DNA of 64,000 nucleotides, from positions 53,826-117,825 of the forward strand of contig NZ_JAJVKV010000025.1 in NCBI RefSeq assembly GCF_024198175.1. The letters are read 5' to 3'. How positions within the stretch are numbered: the stretch's first letter is position 1; every line of letters starts with the position of its first letter. The stretch comes from Pyxidicoccus xibeiensis (lineage in GTDB: Bacteria > Myxococcota > Myxococcia > Myxococcales > Myxococcaceae). Made by a program: the position numbers and the translations under genes. Below are positions 52,996 through 62,598 of the stretch, piece after piece. The notes beneath the pieces are model-generated. The model worked only from the letters and a program-made list of their open reading frames with translations, was not told the origin of the DNA and ran no database searches.

Positions 52996-55044
52996 ATGCG
53001 TATCAACAGCTCTGCCCGGGGCGGGGCCTGGAGCGGCCCGGTCTTGACGGCTTGCCTTTGTCTGATGATGAGTTTCACGCCTGCGGCAGACGCGGCAGTC
53101 AACCATCTCCATGTAGCCACCACGGGAAGCGACACGGCGGGCAACGGTTCGTCCGGCAGCCCCTACAGGACGATTCTAAAGGCCTCGCAAGTCGCCACTC
53201 CCGGAGCCATCATTCATGTCGCTCCGGGGACCTATAGCGGCGGCTTCCTGACCACCGCGAGCGGAAACGCGACCGAGCGCATCAGCTACGTCTCCGATAT
53301 CGATCCTGTGACGAAGGCAAGGGCCCGGATCGTCCCGCCGAACAGCACGGTGACGACAGGAAGCATCTGGGAGAATCGCGGTTCCTATGTAGACATCGAT
53401 GGCTTCGAGATTGACGGCACAGGCACCAAGATGCCGAATGGTCTGATCAATCAAGGCTCCTATGTCACGGTCAAGAACAACCACGTGCATCACGTCATCT
53501 ACGGGCCTGGTCAGCTGTGCAACGGCTCGGGCGGGTCCGGCATCAACATCCATGACTACGATATTCCCGGGCTCATGACGGGCACGGTCGTCACCGGAAA
53601 CACGGTCCATGACATCGGCTATACCTGTAGCAAGATCCAGAATATCTACATCAGTACGAGGGCCACGGTAACGAACAACCTCTCCTACAACAATCCCGGA
53701 GGAGGGGGCATCCACCTCTGGCATGACGCCCACCAGGTCACGATCGCCAACAACACGGTTACCAACACCTGGATGGGCATCATCGTGGGCGGCGGCGGCT
53801 ACTACGAGACGAGCGGGCCCGCCGACTACGTGGTCGTATCCAACAACATCGTCTACGACAACGATTACGGCGTTTCCCTGCAGGGGCAGACCGGAAGCCA
53901 CAACACGTATACGAACAATCTGGTGTATCAGAACAGTGTCTACAACTTCAGCCCCGGCCTGATCCACACCGGCACCGTCGCGGCTGCTCCCCAGTTCGTG
54001 AACCCGGCCGCGGGGAACTTCCGCCTGGCGCCTGGCTCGCCGGCGATCGACGCGGGCTCCCCGACCTATGCGCCTTCCATCGATCTGGATGGCAAGGCCC
54101 GCCCCGCAGGTGCGGGATATGATATCGGAGCATACGAATCCGGCTCATCTTCTTCGGGACAGACGCTCACGTTCTGGGAGAAGGACAGCGAGGCGGGCAC
54201 CACCGCCGGCTATTGGTACAAACAAGCGCTCGTGGATGGCGTGGTCGTGTGGGAAAGCGATGTCACGGCGGACGGCACTGCCTGGCAGTCGCACTCGGTA
54301 GCGATCAACCCGGCTGGCTCGAGCTTTGACCTGCAGTTCAGGCTGGTCAGCAAGGCGGGCGTATCGAACTACCCGATCTCCTTCAATGTCGATGATGTTG
54401 CCATCAACGGCGTGGCCATCGTGAACGCGGGCTTCGAGTCGACGACGGGATGGACCTATGCCGAGACCAAGGCGGCATTTTCAGGCGTCTATGACACCGC
54501 CTTCCACGGGGGCGCGAAGTCGTACAAGCTGTCCTATCCGGGCTCCACGCCCTCCGTGGCGGGGGATGCGAGCACCCTCTCGCAGCGGGTGAGCTCGAAC
54601 AAGACGCTCACGTTCTGGGAGAAGGACAGCGAGGCCGGCACCACTGCTGGATACTGGTTCAAGCAGGCGCTCGTCGATGGCGTGATTGTATGGGAAAGCG
54701 ATGTCACGGCGGACGGTACTGCCTGGCAGTCGCACACGGTCACCATCGCGCCAGCCGGCCCGAGCTTCACTCTCCAGTTCAGGCTGATCAGCAAGGCGGG
54801 CGTCACGAACTACCCGATCTCCGTCAACATCGATGACGTTGCGGTAGGCGGCGTTGCCATGACGAACGCGAACTTCGAGACGGCGACCGGATGGAGCTAT
54901 GCCGAGAACAAGGCGGGCTTTACCGGCGGCTACGATACCGCCGCATTCCATGGCGGTGCCGCGTCGTACAAGCTCTCCTATCCGGGAGCGACGACGTCAG
55001 CTGCGGGTGATGACGGCGCCATCTCGCAGACCCTGGCAAACTAG
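52996..55044 (+). CDS. Secreted right-handed beta-helix protein with C-terminal tandem repeat
   Basis: A 682-residue protein from ATG 52996 (AAGGAG eight bases upstream). A signal peptide (LTACLCLMMSFTPAADA) precedes a parallel beta-helix of about 330 residues with pectate-lyase-like coils: ILKASQVATPGAIIHVAPGTY, TVKNNHVHHVIYGPG, TVVTGNTVHDIGY, VTIANNTVTNTWMGI, VVVSNNIVYDNDYGV and NTYTNNLVYQNSV. The shape fits polysaccharide lyases or glycan-binding proteins. Residues 389-535 and 536-682 are two copies of a 147-residue domain (TFWEKDSEAGTTAGYW in both), likely jellyroll carbohydrate-binding modules. Codon use is less GC-rich than neighbours, with many GAT and ATC codons, suggesting horizontal acquisition. 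AT-rich DNA precedes it at 52895-52955. Confidence 0.83.
   Translation: MRINSSARGGAWSGPVLTACLCLMMSFTPAADAAVNHLHVATTGSDTAGNGSSGSPYRTILKASQVATPGAIIHVAPGTYSGGFLTTASGNATERISYVSDIDPVTKARARIVPPNSTVTTGSIWENRGSYVDIDGFEIDGTGTKMPNGLINQGSYVTVKNNHVHHVIYGPGQLCNGSGGSGINIHDYDIPGLMTGTVVTGNTVHDIGYTCSKIQNIYISTRATVTNNLSYNNPGGGGIHLWHDAHQVTIANNTVTNTWMGIIVGGGGYYETSGPADYVVVSNNIVYDNDYGVSLQGQTGSHNTYTNNLVYQNSVYNFSPGLIHTGTVAAAPQFVNPAAGNFRLAPGSPAIDAGSPTYAPSIDLDGKARPAGAGYDIGAYESGSSSSGQTLTFWEKDSEAGTTAGYWYKQALVDGVVVWESDVTADGTAWQSHSVAINPAGSSFDLQFRLVSKAGVSNYPISFNVDDVAINGVAIVNAGFESTTGWTYAETKAAFSGVYDTAFHGGAKSYKLSYPGSTPSVAGDASTLSQRVSSNKTLTFWEKDSEAGTTAGYWFKQALVDGVIVWESDVTADGTAWQSHTVTIAPAGPSFTLQFRLISKAGVTNYPISVNIDDVAVGGVAMTNANFETATGWSYAENKAGFTGGYDTAAFHGGAASYKLSYPGATTSAAGDDGAISQTLAN
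54160..55041 (+). repeat. Two-copy 441-bp in-frame tandem repeat
   Basis: Unit 1 at 54160-54600 and unit 2 at 54601-55041 are each 147 codons. Both begin with AGACGCTCACGTTCTGGGAG and remain identical for about 33 bp. Protein similarity runs over the whole unit. They encode the duplicated C-terminal domain of the beta-helix protein. Confidence 0.85.
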
Positions 55045-55266
55045 CCGGAGCACCATCGCCAGGGAGTAGGCGGCGCTCCACGCGCGAGCGCCGCCCTTCC
55101 GCAGTGTGCCCTGCGATGGGACCAGCCGATGAAGCCCGGTGGAGGGAGCACCCGCAAGTCGCAGGGGTGACGAAATGCCACGGTCCACCTGCCGGATTGC
55201 TTTGGGAATCGACGACCGTGTGAGTAGCCTGACCGTACGCGGAATGGACCGCTTGCGAGGCACTCC

Positions 55267-56706
55267 ATGGAGTCCTACCCCCTCAATCCGGCCAGGCTGC
55301 CTCCAGGGACTGTCATCGGCCGGTGGCGCCTGCTGGAGCAGTGTGGCCGGGGTGCGTTCGGCGTCGTGTATCAGGCCGAGAGCGTGGACGGGACTCCGGG
55401 CGTCGTGGCGCTCAAGCTGGCCCTGGACCCCGGCGATGCACGCTTCGTCCGTGAGGCCGAGCTGCTCGGCCGCGTCCACCATCCCGCAGTTCCGCGCCTC
55501 TTGGACCACGGGCGGTGGCAGCCTCGCGACGGCGTGTCCCACGCCTGGCTCGTCATGGAGTGGGTCGAGGGCGTGTCCCTCTATGACTGGGCCCTGGCGC
55601 AGCGCCCGTCGTCACGGCAGGTGCTCCACCTGCTGGCCCGGCTGGCGAGGGCACTGGAGGCCACCCATGCCGCCGGAGGCGTCCACCGTGATGTGAAGGG
55701 CGACAACATCCGCGTGCGAGGTGCGGACGGCCAGCCCTTCCTCATGGACTTCGGCTCGGGGCACCACCTGGGCGCTTCCACGCTGACGTGGCATCCGTTT
55801 CCTCCCGGCACTCCCGCCTACCGCGCTCCCGAGGCCTGGCGCTTCGTGCTGGGCCCCGGCAAGCCTGCCACCGTCCCCTATGCCCCCAGCCCCGCCGATG
55901 ACGTCTTCGCCCTGGGGGTCACGGCGTACCGGCTCGTCACCGGCGAGTACCCGCCCTCGCCGCATCCGCGTGGCGACGAGGCGTGGCTGTGGGACCCGGA
56001 CAAGCTGGCGCTCTGGACCGCAAGCACGCGCAACGCCCGCTGCGTGCCGGAGCTGAGCGCGCTGGTGTCCCGGATGCTCTCGCCTCGGCCGGAGGAGCGG
56101 GGCCGTGCGCGGGAGGTGGCCGAAGCGCTGGAGCGGGCAGCACGGAAGGTGGGGCCCGAAGCGGATGTGCCTCTCTTCACCGGGGAGGAGCGGAGGCCCG
56201 CGGGCCTGTTTCCTCCAGTTCAGCGCGTCTCGGTGCGGCGACCCACTCGTGCGGTGCGGTGGTCCGAGTTCGTGGCGGCCGGCCTCGGTGCCTCCCTGGC
56301 CCTGGGCGTGGGCGTGCTGTGGAGCACGCGGCCCGTCGAGCCGTCCGAGCAGATGCACGTCGCGGAAGGGGAGGAGGCGAAGGATGGAGGCACCATCGCC
56401 GTGGGAGACGCCGCGCTGACGGCCCCAGTCGAGCCCGAGCGAGCCCCCTCCATGTTGGCGGCCATCCGGGCGGAGTTGCCGCCGAAGCCCCTCCCAAGGC
56501 AGCGTAGACCGGATAGTGCCGGACGCTGCTCCGGTAAGGGACTGGTCGCAATCAACGGCGGTTGCTGGACGAAGTTGTCTTTGGATGTGAAGGACTGCGA
56601 CTTCGCCACGGACGGCTTTGTGTACAAGGGCGCGTGCTACGTCCCCGTCTGGACACCGCAACGCCCTTCCACCTCAGGACCCGCGAATCGCGACGACGCT
56701 CCATGA
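55267..56706 (+). CDS. Transmembrane Ser/Thr protein kinase (PknB type)
   Basis: A 479-residue kinase. The Gly loop GRGAFGVV is at 27-34, the ATP-binding Lys50 in VALKLA, Glu64, the catalytic HRDVKGDN (His140-Arg141-Asp142), DFG at 161-163 and the APE at 187-189. A transmembrane segment lies at about 334-353 (FVAAGLGASLALGVGVLW). The extracytoplasmic tail of about 120 residues ends in a Cys-rich domain (RCSGKGLVAINGGCW, VYKGACYVPVW). Such kinases abound in myxobacteria and could phosphorylate FHA-bound partners, though a link to the Tad-locus FHA proteins is only a possibility. It is convergent with the CxxCH lipoprotein gene. Confidence 0.92.
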   Translation: MESYPLNPARLPPGTVIGRWRLLEQCGRGAFGVVYQAESVDGTPGVVALKLALDPGDARFVREAELLGRVHHPAVPRLLDHGRWQPRDGVSHAWLVMEWVEGVSLYDWALAQRPSSRQVLHLLARLARALEATHAAGGVHRDVKGDNIRVRGADGQPFLMDFGSGHHLGASTLTWHPFPPGTPAYRAPEAWRFVLGPGKPATVPYAPSPADDVFALGVTAYRLVTGEYPPSPHPRGDEAWLWDPDKLALWTASTRNARCVPELSALVSRMLSPRPEERGRAREVAEALERAARKVGPEADVPLFTGEERRPAGLFPPVQRVSVRRPTRAVRWSEFVAAGLGASLALGVGVLWSTRPVEPSEQMHVAEGEEAKDGGTIAVGDAALTAPVEPERAPSMLAAIRAELPPKPLPRQRRPDSAGRCSGKGLVAINGGCWTKLSLDVKDCDFATDGFVYKGACYVPVWTPQRPSTSGPANRDDAP

Positions 56707-56754
56707 CTCCGGGGCGCGTGGGTCACTGCTGCCTGGCGCCCACCCCGAGGAAGG

Positions 56755-57966
56755 TCATTGCGCCTTCGGCGGCGGCGCCAGCAAGACGCCCCACATGAAG
56801 TCGAACTGCAGCGAACCCTCGAGCACGGCGGGGATGGGCTTGCCGGTCGGGTTGTACGGGAGCATCGCCACCGCGGCGGGGCTCGTCTTGCCGTCAGCCC
56901 CGAAGGACGCGTAGACGTGGCAGGCAATGCAGGACGAAGCAGCCACGGTCCCGTTCCCCACGATTCGCTCGATGACTGAATTGCCAAGCGCGTAGGGCGT
57001 GCCGTCGGCGGCGGTGTAGTCCACCATCGTCGACTTCAGGCAGTAGTTGTTCCAGACCTGCGACAGCTTCGCATCGGCCATCACGGCCGCGAGCTGGGCC
57101 GTCTTGTCACAGGCGCCATACTGCGTGTTGACGGCCATCCGGTTCGGGGCGACTGCCGGGCTCTTGGCGCCGAAGGTGTCGTAGCAGCCAATGTCATCGC
57201 AGCGGCCGGGATTCATCTGATGCTCGAAGGTCCCCCAGACCCAGTTCGTGTTCTGCCGGCTGCTCACGTGCAGCGAGACCAGGGCATACTCAACGCCGTT
57301 GGAGGTGTTCGTGTAGTACAGCTTCTGGATGTTGGCGATGCTGCCCAGGGCGGGGAGCCATTGCAGCAGCGTCTGCACGGGAACCCAGTCGCCCTTGACT
57401 GAGATGGACTCCGTCGGCATCGCGACGTTGAAGTTCTTCGCGTAGGCAGCCTTGAGCCCGGCCTGCGTATTGAGGTTGTTGTTGACGATATAGTCGAACT
57501 GCGGGCGGTTCCGCTTCACCTCCTCGGCGATGCAGGGCGTCGGCGTGCCGTGCGTCGGAAACCCGCCGACCGCGGCGTTTCCAGGCGTGGCGCAGGGGAC
57601 GTCGATGGGGCCAGCCGACCCGGTCGACGTCTTTTCGAGCACGCTCCGCTGGAACTTCTTCGGCGCGTTCGCGTCAGGCCAGTGAGGAGTGAGCGAGAAG
57701 ACGTCGGCGTCGGAGGCCCACGTCTCGAACACCACGGGCGAAGGCTGCGAGGCATTCACCGGCGCCGCGAACTGGGCGAGCAGGCGCCAGATGAACTCGT
57801 CCGAGTTCTGGTTGGTGCCAGTCACCACTCCGGCCCTCGCTGGAACCGCGACAGCGACTGTCTGTGGCTCCACGGCGGGTTTCGTCGTCGAGCTCGACGT
57901 GGCGAAGCATGCCCCGCCGATGAGGGCCATCGTTCCGACGGTGGCAGAGAAGACAAGCCTGGTCAT
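56755..57966 (-). CDS. CxxCH-containing lipoprotein (cytochrome c-like)
   Basis: A 403-residue lipoprotein from ATG 57966; the frame is open upstream to 58197 but only as antisense. The lipobox is IGGAC (Cys20). A single covalent heme site is seen at Cys346-Ile-Ala-Cys349-His350 in SSCIACHVYASFG. The middle is strand- and Trp-rich (YYTNTSNGVEYALVSLHVSS, NWVWGTFEHQMNPGRCDD) with several Cys. No clear domain family. Mono-heme, exported and near two DUF1592 heme lipoproteins, it may belong to the same surface redox set. Convergent with the kinase gene, 48 bp apart. Confidence 0.72.
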   Translation of the reverse strand: MTRLVFSATVGTMALIGGACFATSSSTTKPAVEPQTVAVAVPARAGVVTGTNQNSDEFIWRLLAQFAAPVNASQPSPVVFETWASDADVFSLTPHWPDANAPKKFQRSVLEKTSTGSAGPIDVPCATPGNAAVGGFPTHGTPTPCIAEEVKRNRPQFDYIVNNNLNTQAGLKAAYAKNFNVAMPTESISVKGDWVPVQTLLQWLPALGSIANIQKLYYTNTSNGVEYALVSLHVSSRQNTNWVWGTFEHQMNPGRCDDIGCYDTFGAKSPAVAPNRMAVNTQYGACDKTAQLAAVMADAKLSQVWNNYCLKSTMVDYTAADGTPYALGNSVIERIVGNGTVAASSCIACHVYASFGADGKTSPAAVAMLPYNPTGKPIPAVLEGSLQFDFMWGVLLAPPPKAQ

Positions 57967-58242
57967 GGGATTCGTCCTGGGTGGGGGGATTCGCACTCCC
58001 TGGGCGCATCGCCAGGGAGCTGCAGTCGCCAGGGCTCCTGTGCACCGTGTGTGCCAGGAGCGACGCAAGGCGGGTCGCCTGTAGCGCTCCTTCAAGGAGA
58101 GGAGCCCTTGGAGGCAGCGTTGCGTCCGCGACGGACGCTGGCGCTTCTTCCGGCGACGCACATGGTCACCAGCTTCCTGTCGATTTAGGGTCCGCACCTC
58201 TGCTCAACTGAGGTCGTCGTGAACCACGTCAGAGGGGGACAC

Positions 58243-61200
58243 ATGAAGCTGTGTTGGAAGGCCCTTGCCGGGTCGCTGCTGTCGTTCGCGCTCGTCAGCC
58301 CGGTACCGGCGCTTGCCCAATCCACGCTGTTGAAGGACATCCACCCCGGCACCCGGCCGTACCCGCCTGAATCCGTCCGTCAGCCGGCCGCATCCGGGGG
58401 CAAGGTGTACTTCCTGGGACAGACGCCCATGACGGGCACCGAGCCATGGCAGACGGATGGAACTCCGGCGGGCACCTCCCTGGTGGTGGACCTGGCGCCG
58501 GGGCCCGACTCCTCCTTCACCTCGGGCTTCGTCGACATGGAGGGTGCCCTCTACTTCATGGCGCGGCAGGGCAATGCCGACAGCGAGGCCCTGTGGAGGT
58601 CGGACGGTACGGTGGCGGGCACCGTGCGGCTCGGGTCCGCCCTCCTCCCCGGGTGGGCGAGCCGCCCAGCCGGAGTCGGCGGGCTCACCCGCCTGGGCAC
58701 GAGGCTCTTCTTCTCCGCCCAGTTCGACGACTCCGGGTTCGAGCTCTGGAAGAGCGACGGCACCCCCGAGGGCACCGTGCGGGTGAAGGACCTCCACCCG
58801 GGTCCGCAGGGCTCCAATCCGCGGAGTCTGAGGGCCGGGAGCAGCATGCTGTATTTCTTCGCCGACAGCGGGGGTGGGGAAGTCCTGTGGCGGAGCGATG
58901 GGAGCGAGGCCGGCACCGTCGCCGTCCAGCAGTTCGCCCAGGGCTTCTCGCCGCTGCGTCTCAACGTCATCGGGAACACCGCGCTCTTCCTCATGCAGAA
59001 CGGCACCCGCACTGAGCTGTGGAAGAGCGATGGCACCGCGGCCGGCACCGTGAAGCTGACGGGCCTGCCGGGCTCCGCGTCGTGGAGCGCCAGTCTCTGC
59101 GGAGGCAGGCTCTTCCTGTCGAACCGCATGACGCTGTGGACGAGTGACGGAACGCCGGAGGGCACCGAGGAGCTCGGCTCCTTCGTGTCCGTCGACACGT
59201 CCATCCAGGACGTGGGAGGTGCCGCCCTCTTCTTCGCGAACACCCAGGATGGCTACTCCGGGCTCTTCAGGAGCGATGGCACTGAAGCGGGTACCACGTC
59301 GGTGGGTGTGCCCGATTCGGGCGGAGATTCTTTCTTTGGCAACACCAGCACGGGCTCGGTGGCCTTCTTCTTGCGGAGCGACGCCGAGGGGGCCTCGCTG
59401 TGGAAGACGGACGGCACCGCGCAGGGGACCGGGCTGGTGAAGCGCATGCCGCCGGGCGAGCGGCCCTGGAATGGCTACGGGACGAGCATTCCCGGAGCCG
59501 CTGGGGGCCAGTTCTTCTACGAATTCGGCTACCTCCGCGAGCGCGGCGGCAGAGATGCCATGACGCTGTGGCGGAGCGATGGCACCCCGGAGGGGACGTA
59601 CCCGCTCGTCAGCCCCCAGCAGCAGCCCGCGAGCTCCCGGGCGTCGAAGGCGACGGTGGCGGGCGGAGTCGCCTTCTTCGCCGCCGAGGATGGCACCGGC
59701 GGCCGCGGGCTGTGGAAGACGGATGGCACTCCGAGCGGCACCACGAAGGTGAAGGACCTGACCTCAGGCGTCCTGGAGCATGCCGGTGGAGAGCCGGATG
59801 CCATCGTCAGCCGCGAGGATGGCACGCTCTTCATCCTGGTCCGGCAGGGCCTCATCAATCGTCAGACCCATGGATTGTGGAAGAGTGACGGCACCGAGGC
59901 CGGCACCGTCCTGCTCAAGCAGTTCGAGGCGTCGTATTCCTTTGCTTCCACCCTCCAGCGGGTGGGGAACACCGTGTACTTCGCCGCCCAGGACGATGCC
60001 CACCCCGGCCTCGAGCTGTGGAAGAGCGACGGCACTGAGGCGGGCACCGTGCGGGTGAAGGACATCCACCCGGGCCCCGAGGACTCCGAACCCGCGAACC
60101 TGTGGGCGGTGGGCAGCACGCTCTACTTCGTCGCCAATGATGGTGAGGTCGGCCGGGCGCTATGGAAGAGCGACGGCACCGAGGCGGGCACGGTGCGGGT
60201 GATGGACCTCCATCCGAGCGAGGACGACGGCCTGGAGGTGTGGAACGAGCGGACGAACTTCGCCGTCGTGGGCAACACGCTCTACTTCCTGGCCGACGAC
60301 GGAGTGCACGGCCTCGAGCCATGGAAGACGGACGGGACGGAAGCCGGGACGGTGCTCCTGAAGGACTTCCGGCCGGGTGCCGGGGATGGCGCCTTCGCGC
60401 TGTATGCGGTGGGCAGCACGCTCTACCTGGTGGCCGACGACGGTGTGCACGGTTTCGAGCCGTGGAAGAGCGACGGCACGCCCGGGGGAACGGTGTTGCT
60501 CAAGGACATCGTCCCCGGCGCGGGCAGTGGCTTCGGCGCTGGCTTCACCCGACTGGGGGAGGGGAGCTTCTTCCTGGCCTTCACTCCGGAGCACGGCATC
60601 GAGCCGTGGAAGACGGACGGGACGGAAGCCGGGACGGTGCTCCTCAAGGACGTGCTCCCCGGGCCGGGCAGCAGCCTGCGCGAGTTCACCCCCGGGACGG
60701 TGGCGCTGGAGGACCGGGGCCTGGTGGTCTTCGCGGCGACGGACGGCACGTCGGGCGAAGAGGTGTGGGTCACGGATGGCACGCCGGAGGGGACCGAGCG
60801 CGTCGCGGACATCGTGCCGGGGGCGGCCTCGTCGGTGCCTCGAGGCATGGTTCGGGTGGGAGAGCGGCTGGTGTTCCTGGCCATGGACCCGGCGGTGGGC
60901 AGCGAGCCGCACGTGCTCCCGCTGCCGGTGAGGAAGGACCGGCGACCTCCGGAGGTCACCTGTCCGGCCGCCGTCACCGCGGAGACGGAGGAGGCCGTGG
61001 GCACGGTGGTGACCTACCCGCCCGCGACGGCCACGGACCCCACGAGCGAGCCCACGCTGCGCTACAGCGTCGCCTCGGGCAGCACGTTCCCGGTGGGGAC
61101 GACGCAGGTGACGGTGACGGCGACAGACGCGGAGGGCAACGAGAGCCGGTGCACCTTTGGTGTCACCGTGACGCGCAAGGACGTGGCCCCCCTCCCGCAG

Positions 61201-61332
61201 CCCGGTGATTCCGAGGGCTGCTCCTGCAGGGCCTCCGGGGCCGCTGGCTCGGCGGGCCTGTGGAGCCTGCTGGCGTTGCTCGCGGGGACGTCGATGCGGA
61301 GGCGGAGGTCCGCTCCTCGCGGCAGGGCGTGA
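58243..61332 (+). CDS. ELWxxDGT-repeat surface protein with HYR and MYXO-CTERM-like tail
   Basis: A 1029-residue protein; the chosen ATG 58243 has AGGGGGA upstream, and a signal peptide ends at PALAQS. Residues 30-880 hold about 17 copies of a 40-55-residue repeat with the core (E/P)xWKSDGTEAGTVxVKDIxPG. This is the ELWxxDGT family, probably a large propeller or solenoid. A HYR-like Ig domain follows (RRPPEVTCPAAVTAETEE, residues 895-975), then the C-terminus GCSC, a hydrophobic helix LWSLLALLAG and RRRR, a MYXO-CTERM-like sorting signal. In myxobacteria such tails are processed by a myxosortase and direct surface attachment. Function likely structural or adhesive. Confidence 0.9.
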   Translation: MKLCWKALAGSLLSFALVSPVPALAQSTLLKDIHPGTRPYPPESVRQPAASGGKVYFLGQTPMTGTEPWQTDGTPAGTSLVVDLAPGPDSSFTSGFVDMEGALYFMARQGNADSEALWRSDGTVAGTVRLGSALLPGWASRPAGVGGLTRLGTRLFFSAQFDDSGFELWKSDGTPEGTVRVKDLHPGPQGSNPRSLRAGSSMLYFFADSGGGEVLWRSDGSEAGTVAVQQFAQGFSPLRLNVIGNTALFLMQNGTRTELWKSDGTAAGTVKLTGLPGSASWSASLCGGRLFLSNRMTLWTSDGTPEGTEELGSFVSVDTSIQDVGGAALFFANTQDGYSGLFRSDGTEAGTTSVGVPDSGGDSFFGNTSTGSVAFFLRSDAEGASLWKTDGTAQGTGLVKRMPPGERPWNGYGTSIPGAAGGQFFYEFGYLRERGGRDAMTLWRSDGTPEGTYPLVSPQQQPASSRASKATVAGGVAFFAAEDGTGGRGLWKTDGTPSGTTKVKDLTSGVLEHAGGEPDAIVSREDGTLFILVRQGLINRQTHGLWKSDGTEAGTVLLKQFEASYSFASTLQRVGNTVYFAAQDDAHPGLELWKSDGTEAGTVRVKDIHPGPEDSEPANLWAVGSTLYFVANDGEVGRALWKSDGTEAGTVRVMDLHPSEDDGLEVWNERTNFAVVGNTLYFLADDGVHGLEPWKTDGTEAGTVLLKDFRPGAGDGAFALYAVGSTLYLVADDGVHGFEPWKSDGTPGGTVLLKDIVPGAGSGFGAGFTRLGEGSFFLAFTPEHGIEPWKTDGTEAGTVLLKDVLPGPGSSLREFTPGTVALEDRGLVVFAATDGTSGEEVWVTDGTPEGTERVADIVPGAASSVPRGMVRVGERLVFLAMDPAVGSEPHVLPLPVRKDRRPPEVTCPAAVTAETEEAVGTVVTYPPATATDPTSEPTLRYSVASGSTFPVGTTQVTVTATDAEGNESRCTFGVTVTRKDVAPLPQPGDSEGCSCRASGAAGSAGLWSLLALLAGTSMRRRRSAPRGRA

Positions 61333-61343
61333 CGGAGCGCCTC

Positions 61344-61384
61344 GGGGGCCGCGGGCCGTGCGGGATGGACGGCTTTGCGGCCCC
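61344..61384 (+). terminator. Possible hairpin after ELWxxDGT gene
   Basis: GGGGGCCGC (61344-61352) can pair with GCGGCCCC (61377-61384), eight base pairs, loop of 24 nt, 11 bp past the stop. Confidence 0.35.
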
Positions 61385-61496
61385 TGGGGAAAGGGGGCTG
61401 GCAGAACCGCGGAGGGCGTGGCGAGTCAGGCGGGGTGTTGCCCCGAGCGCGGCGACTCCATTGTTCAGGAGCCGCCAGGCGCTCTCGTGGAAATCC

Positions 61497-62201
61497 TCAG
61501 AAGGTTCTGATGTAGGGCGACATCGTCGAGCTGTAGAAATTGGGATAGATGGCGACGAAGTTGGTTCCCGTCACGATGGGGTACGGCCAGGGAATGGTCG
61601 CGGGATACTCGTAGAGCGAATTGCCCGTGAAGGTGCCACTCACCTCGATGTAGCCGAGCTGAAGGGTGAGCGCCCCCAGGTAGGCCGCGCGCCCGGCCCC
61701 GGCCCCGCCATTCGCCGGCACCAGCGACGACGCCAGCCCCGTGACCCGCAGGGAGCCCAGGGTGTTCGGGTCCAGGCGGTGAATGTTGACGCGCCCGACG
61801 TTCCCCATGCCCCGGAAATACTCTCCGCTGGAATAGGCCGCCACGATGCCCTCGGTATTGGACACGAGCGCGATGTCCGGCAAGAGCTTCGAGGTCCCCA
61901 GCTCCACCGTGCCAGGAACCAGCGTGCAGGTGCCAGGCGTGACGACCTCACTCTGAACGGTGACGTGGTAGATGTAGTAGACGGGGTACGGATACGGGCC
62001 GTTCTCCTGGAGGACCCTGAGCACATAGTCGCAGCCCTGCCGGTGCGTCCGCAGCTCCTTGACGACGGGCAGGGTGTTCAGGTCCTGCCGGGCGAGCTCG
62101 GGAGCCTCATCGCTCACCGGACTCGAGGGCTGCTCCATTCCCTCACCGCACGCCGCGCCCATCATCATCACCAGGCTCACTGCCATCAGCTGCCGCGTCA
62201 T
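61497..62201 (-). CDS. Small lipoprotein, unknown function
   Basis: A 234-residue lipoprotein from ATG 62201, with GGAGG seven bases upstream; an in-frame ATG at 62231 would add ten residues and is less likely. The lipobox is MGAAC (Cys18). The chain is rich in beta strands and Tyr/Pro motifs (PYPVYYIYHVTVQSEVV, YLGALTLQLGYIEVSG, TIPWPYPIVTGTNFVAIYPN). No domain or catalytic motif is recognised. It would be anchored in the envelope. Confidence 0.75.
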   Translation of the reverse strand: MTRQLMAVSLVMMMGAACGEGMEQPSSPVSDEAPELARQDLNTLPVVKELRTHRQGCDYVLRVLQENGPYPYPVYYIYHVTVQSEVVTPGTCTLVPGTVELGTSKLLPDIALVSNTEGIVAAYSSGEYFRGMGNVGRVNIHRLDPNTLGSLRVTGLASSLVPANGGAGAGRAAYLGALTLQLGYIEVSGTFTGNSLYEYPATIPWPYPIVTGTNFVAIYPNFYSSTMSPYIRTF

Positions 62202-62598
62202 GTGCTGCCTCCGCTCTTGGGAGCTCATTCCATCCCTCTCCACGAGGGATGCACTGGCCCGGATAGCGATTGTGCCATGCGCAAACTCCAATCGGTGAAG
62301 AACATCCTGGCCCCGCGTCGTCGCCCCCTCGCGCGGCGACGAGGGGGAGGCCACTTTGGGGCCCGACGAAGGGCGGTCGAGCCCGCCAGCCGCCTGTGCC
62401 GTGGCGGCCGCATGGGCGCGCGCTTCCAGGCGCGGCACCGCGAGCAGCGGGAGGTGCCTTCACCCCCGCCGCCCGCCCAGCCTCACGGCGTGAACTTCCC
62501 AGAAGGGGCGCGGCAGGTGCCTGGCTCTCTTGGCTGGCTGTGGCGGCGTACGACGCCTTGCTGCGGCTCGACAAGCCGGGGCCGGGCTTCTACATGTT
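62202..62598. other. Intergenic region between small lipoprotein and SRPBCC gene
   Basis: About 397 bp. I see no gene. It contains the left copy of a 40-bp repeat (62508-62547) that recurs beside the transposase remnant. The rest is GC-rich and C-rich with shadow frames only. Confidence 0.45.
62508..62547 (+). repeat. 40-bp direct repeat, left copy
   Basis: Begins GCGCGGCAGGTGCC and ends TGGCTGTGGCGGC. It matches 63709-63748 at 39 of 40 positions (T instead of G once). The two copies, in the same orientation, bracket the ArsR-SRPBCC pair. No transposase sequence lies next to this copy. Confidence 0.75.
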
